A DNA stretch of 6,337 bases from an uncultured Pseudomonadota bacterium (GTDB taxonomy: Bacteria > Pseudomonadota > Gammaproteobacteria > Burkholderiales > SG8-39): the NCBI GenBank assembly GCA_903864555.1, contig CAIPGJ010000036.1, positions 1 through 6,337 on the forward strand. The letters run 5' to 3'. A model generated the notes under the pieces. The model saw only the letters and a list, made by a program, of their open reading frames with translations, made no database searches and was not told the DNA's origin. This document shows, one piece after another, positions 6,030 to 6,337 of this stretch; the first letter of the stretch is position 1, and each line of letters begins with the position of its first letter. The translations under genes were made by a program, and so were the position numbers.

Positions 6030-6337
6030 ATCCGCCAACCTGCCTCCCATCGTCCTCAGCTTTGCCGCGACTGACCCCACCGGGGGTGCCGGTCTGCAGG
6101 CCGATCTGCTGACCCTGGCTGCCATGGGCTGTCATGGCCTGTCGGTGGTGACAGCCATCACCATCCAGGACACCGCCGGCGTCGAAGCGGTGATGGCGAT
6201 GGATCCGGACTGGGTGGTGGACCAGGCGCGCATGCTGCTCGAGGACATGCCGGTTGCCGCCTTCAAGATAGGCGTGCTGGGCAGCGTGGAGAACATTGCC
6301 GCCATTGCCGAAGTGGTCTCCGATTACCCGGACATCC
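6019..6337 (+). CDS. thiD: Hydroxymethylpyrimidine/phosphomethylpyrimidine kinase (ThiD-like), 5' part, runs off right edge
   Basis: One hundred and six codons are visible, of about 265-275 expected. The enzyme phosphorylates HMP and then HMP-phosphate to HMP-pyrophosphate in thiamine biosynthesis; it is a ribokinase-family cytosolic protein. The N-terminal substrate-binding signature reads SFAATDPTGGAGLQADLLTL (14-33), matching the GTDPSGGAGIQAD block of E. coli ThiD. SVVTAITIQDTAGV (42-55) corresponds to the VITALVAQNT block, and FKIGVLGS (82-89) to the K.GMLGS motif. The C-terminal ATP and anion-hole region lies outside the window. The start is ATG at 6019. An ATG at 6008 reaches a stop after three codons, and the in-frame upstream path has only a distant TTG before a TGA at 5917. 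No Shine-Dalgarno is evident. A pyridoxal/HMP kinase of related specificity (pdxK-like) is a less likely alternative. Confidence 0.88.
   Translation, partial: MSSSSANLPPIVLSFAATDPTGGAGLQADLLTLAAMGCHGLSVVTAITIQDTAGVEAVMAMDPDWVVDQARMLLEDMPVAAFKIGVLGSVENIAAIAEVVSDYPDI

Overview
The window looks like chromosomal DNA from a GC-rich proteobacterium, most likely a betaproteobacterium. The basis is recalled family resemblance: the PilJ N-terminus, the rubredoxin and the ThiD-like kinase all read like betaproteobacterial versions, and the order thiD <- -> rubredoxin - pilGHIJ - chpA is familiar from that class. No database search was possible. I see no insertion sequences, phage genes, CRISPR arrays, tRNAs or rRNAs.

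Layout. Almost everything is on the minus strand, so the operon reads from right to left. It starts with a rubredoxin (5707-5892), followed by a 227-nt gap that holds short repeats. Then comes a compact Pil-Chp chemosensory cluster: pilG (5066-5479), pilH (4670-5047), pilI (4088-4636), pilJ (1962-4073) and the start of the chpA/pilL histidine kinase (from 1954 to the left edge). Gaps inside the cluster are 18, 33, 14 and 7 nt, which fits one polycistronic mRNA. On the plus strand, diverging from the rubredoxin, a hydroxymethylpyrimidine kinase (thiD type) begins at 6019 and runs off the right edge.

How the genes work together. In the known Pil-Chp pathway of type IV pilus bacteria, PilJ is a membrane chemoreceptor coupled by the CheW-like PilI to the multi-phosphotransfer kinase ChpA. 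ChpA phosphorylates the two CheY-like regulators, PilG and PilH, which control pilus extension and retraction, twitching, surface sensing and, in Pseudomonas, cAMP output. The rubredoxin and thiD have no known direct role in this and are probably neighbours only.

The most notable feature is a break in the chpA reading frame. The 608-codon 5' part ends at a TGA just after a run of seven C (minus strand) in a Pro/Ala-rich linker. The protein continues convincingly in the -1 frame, starting with a GTG that overlaps the stop as GTGA and leading into a canonical Hpt-type sequence. This could be a one-base sequence error, a frameshift mutation, slippage, or a real split with translational coupling. 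The window cannot decide between them. Otherwise this is a conventional conserved region, and I found no clear undescribed system.
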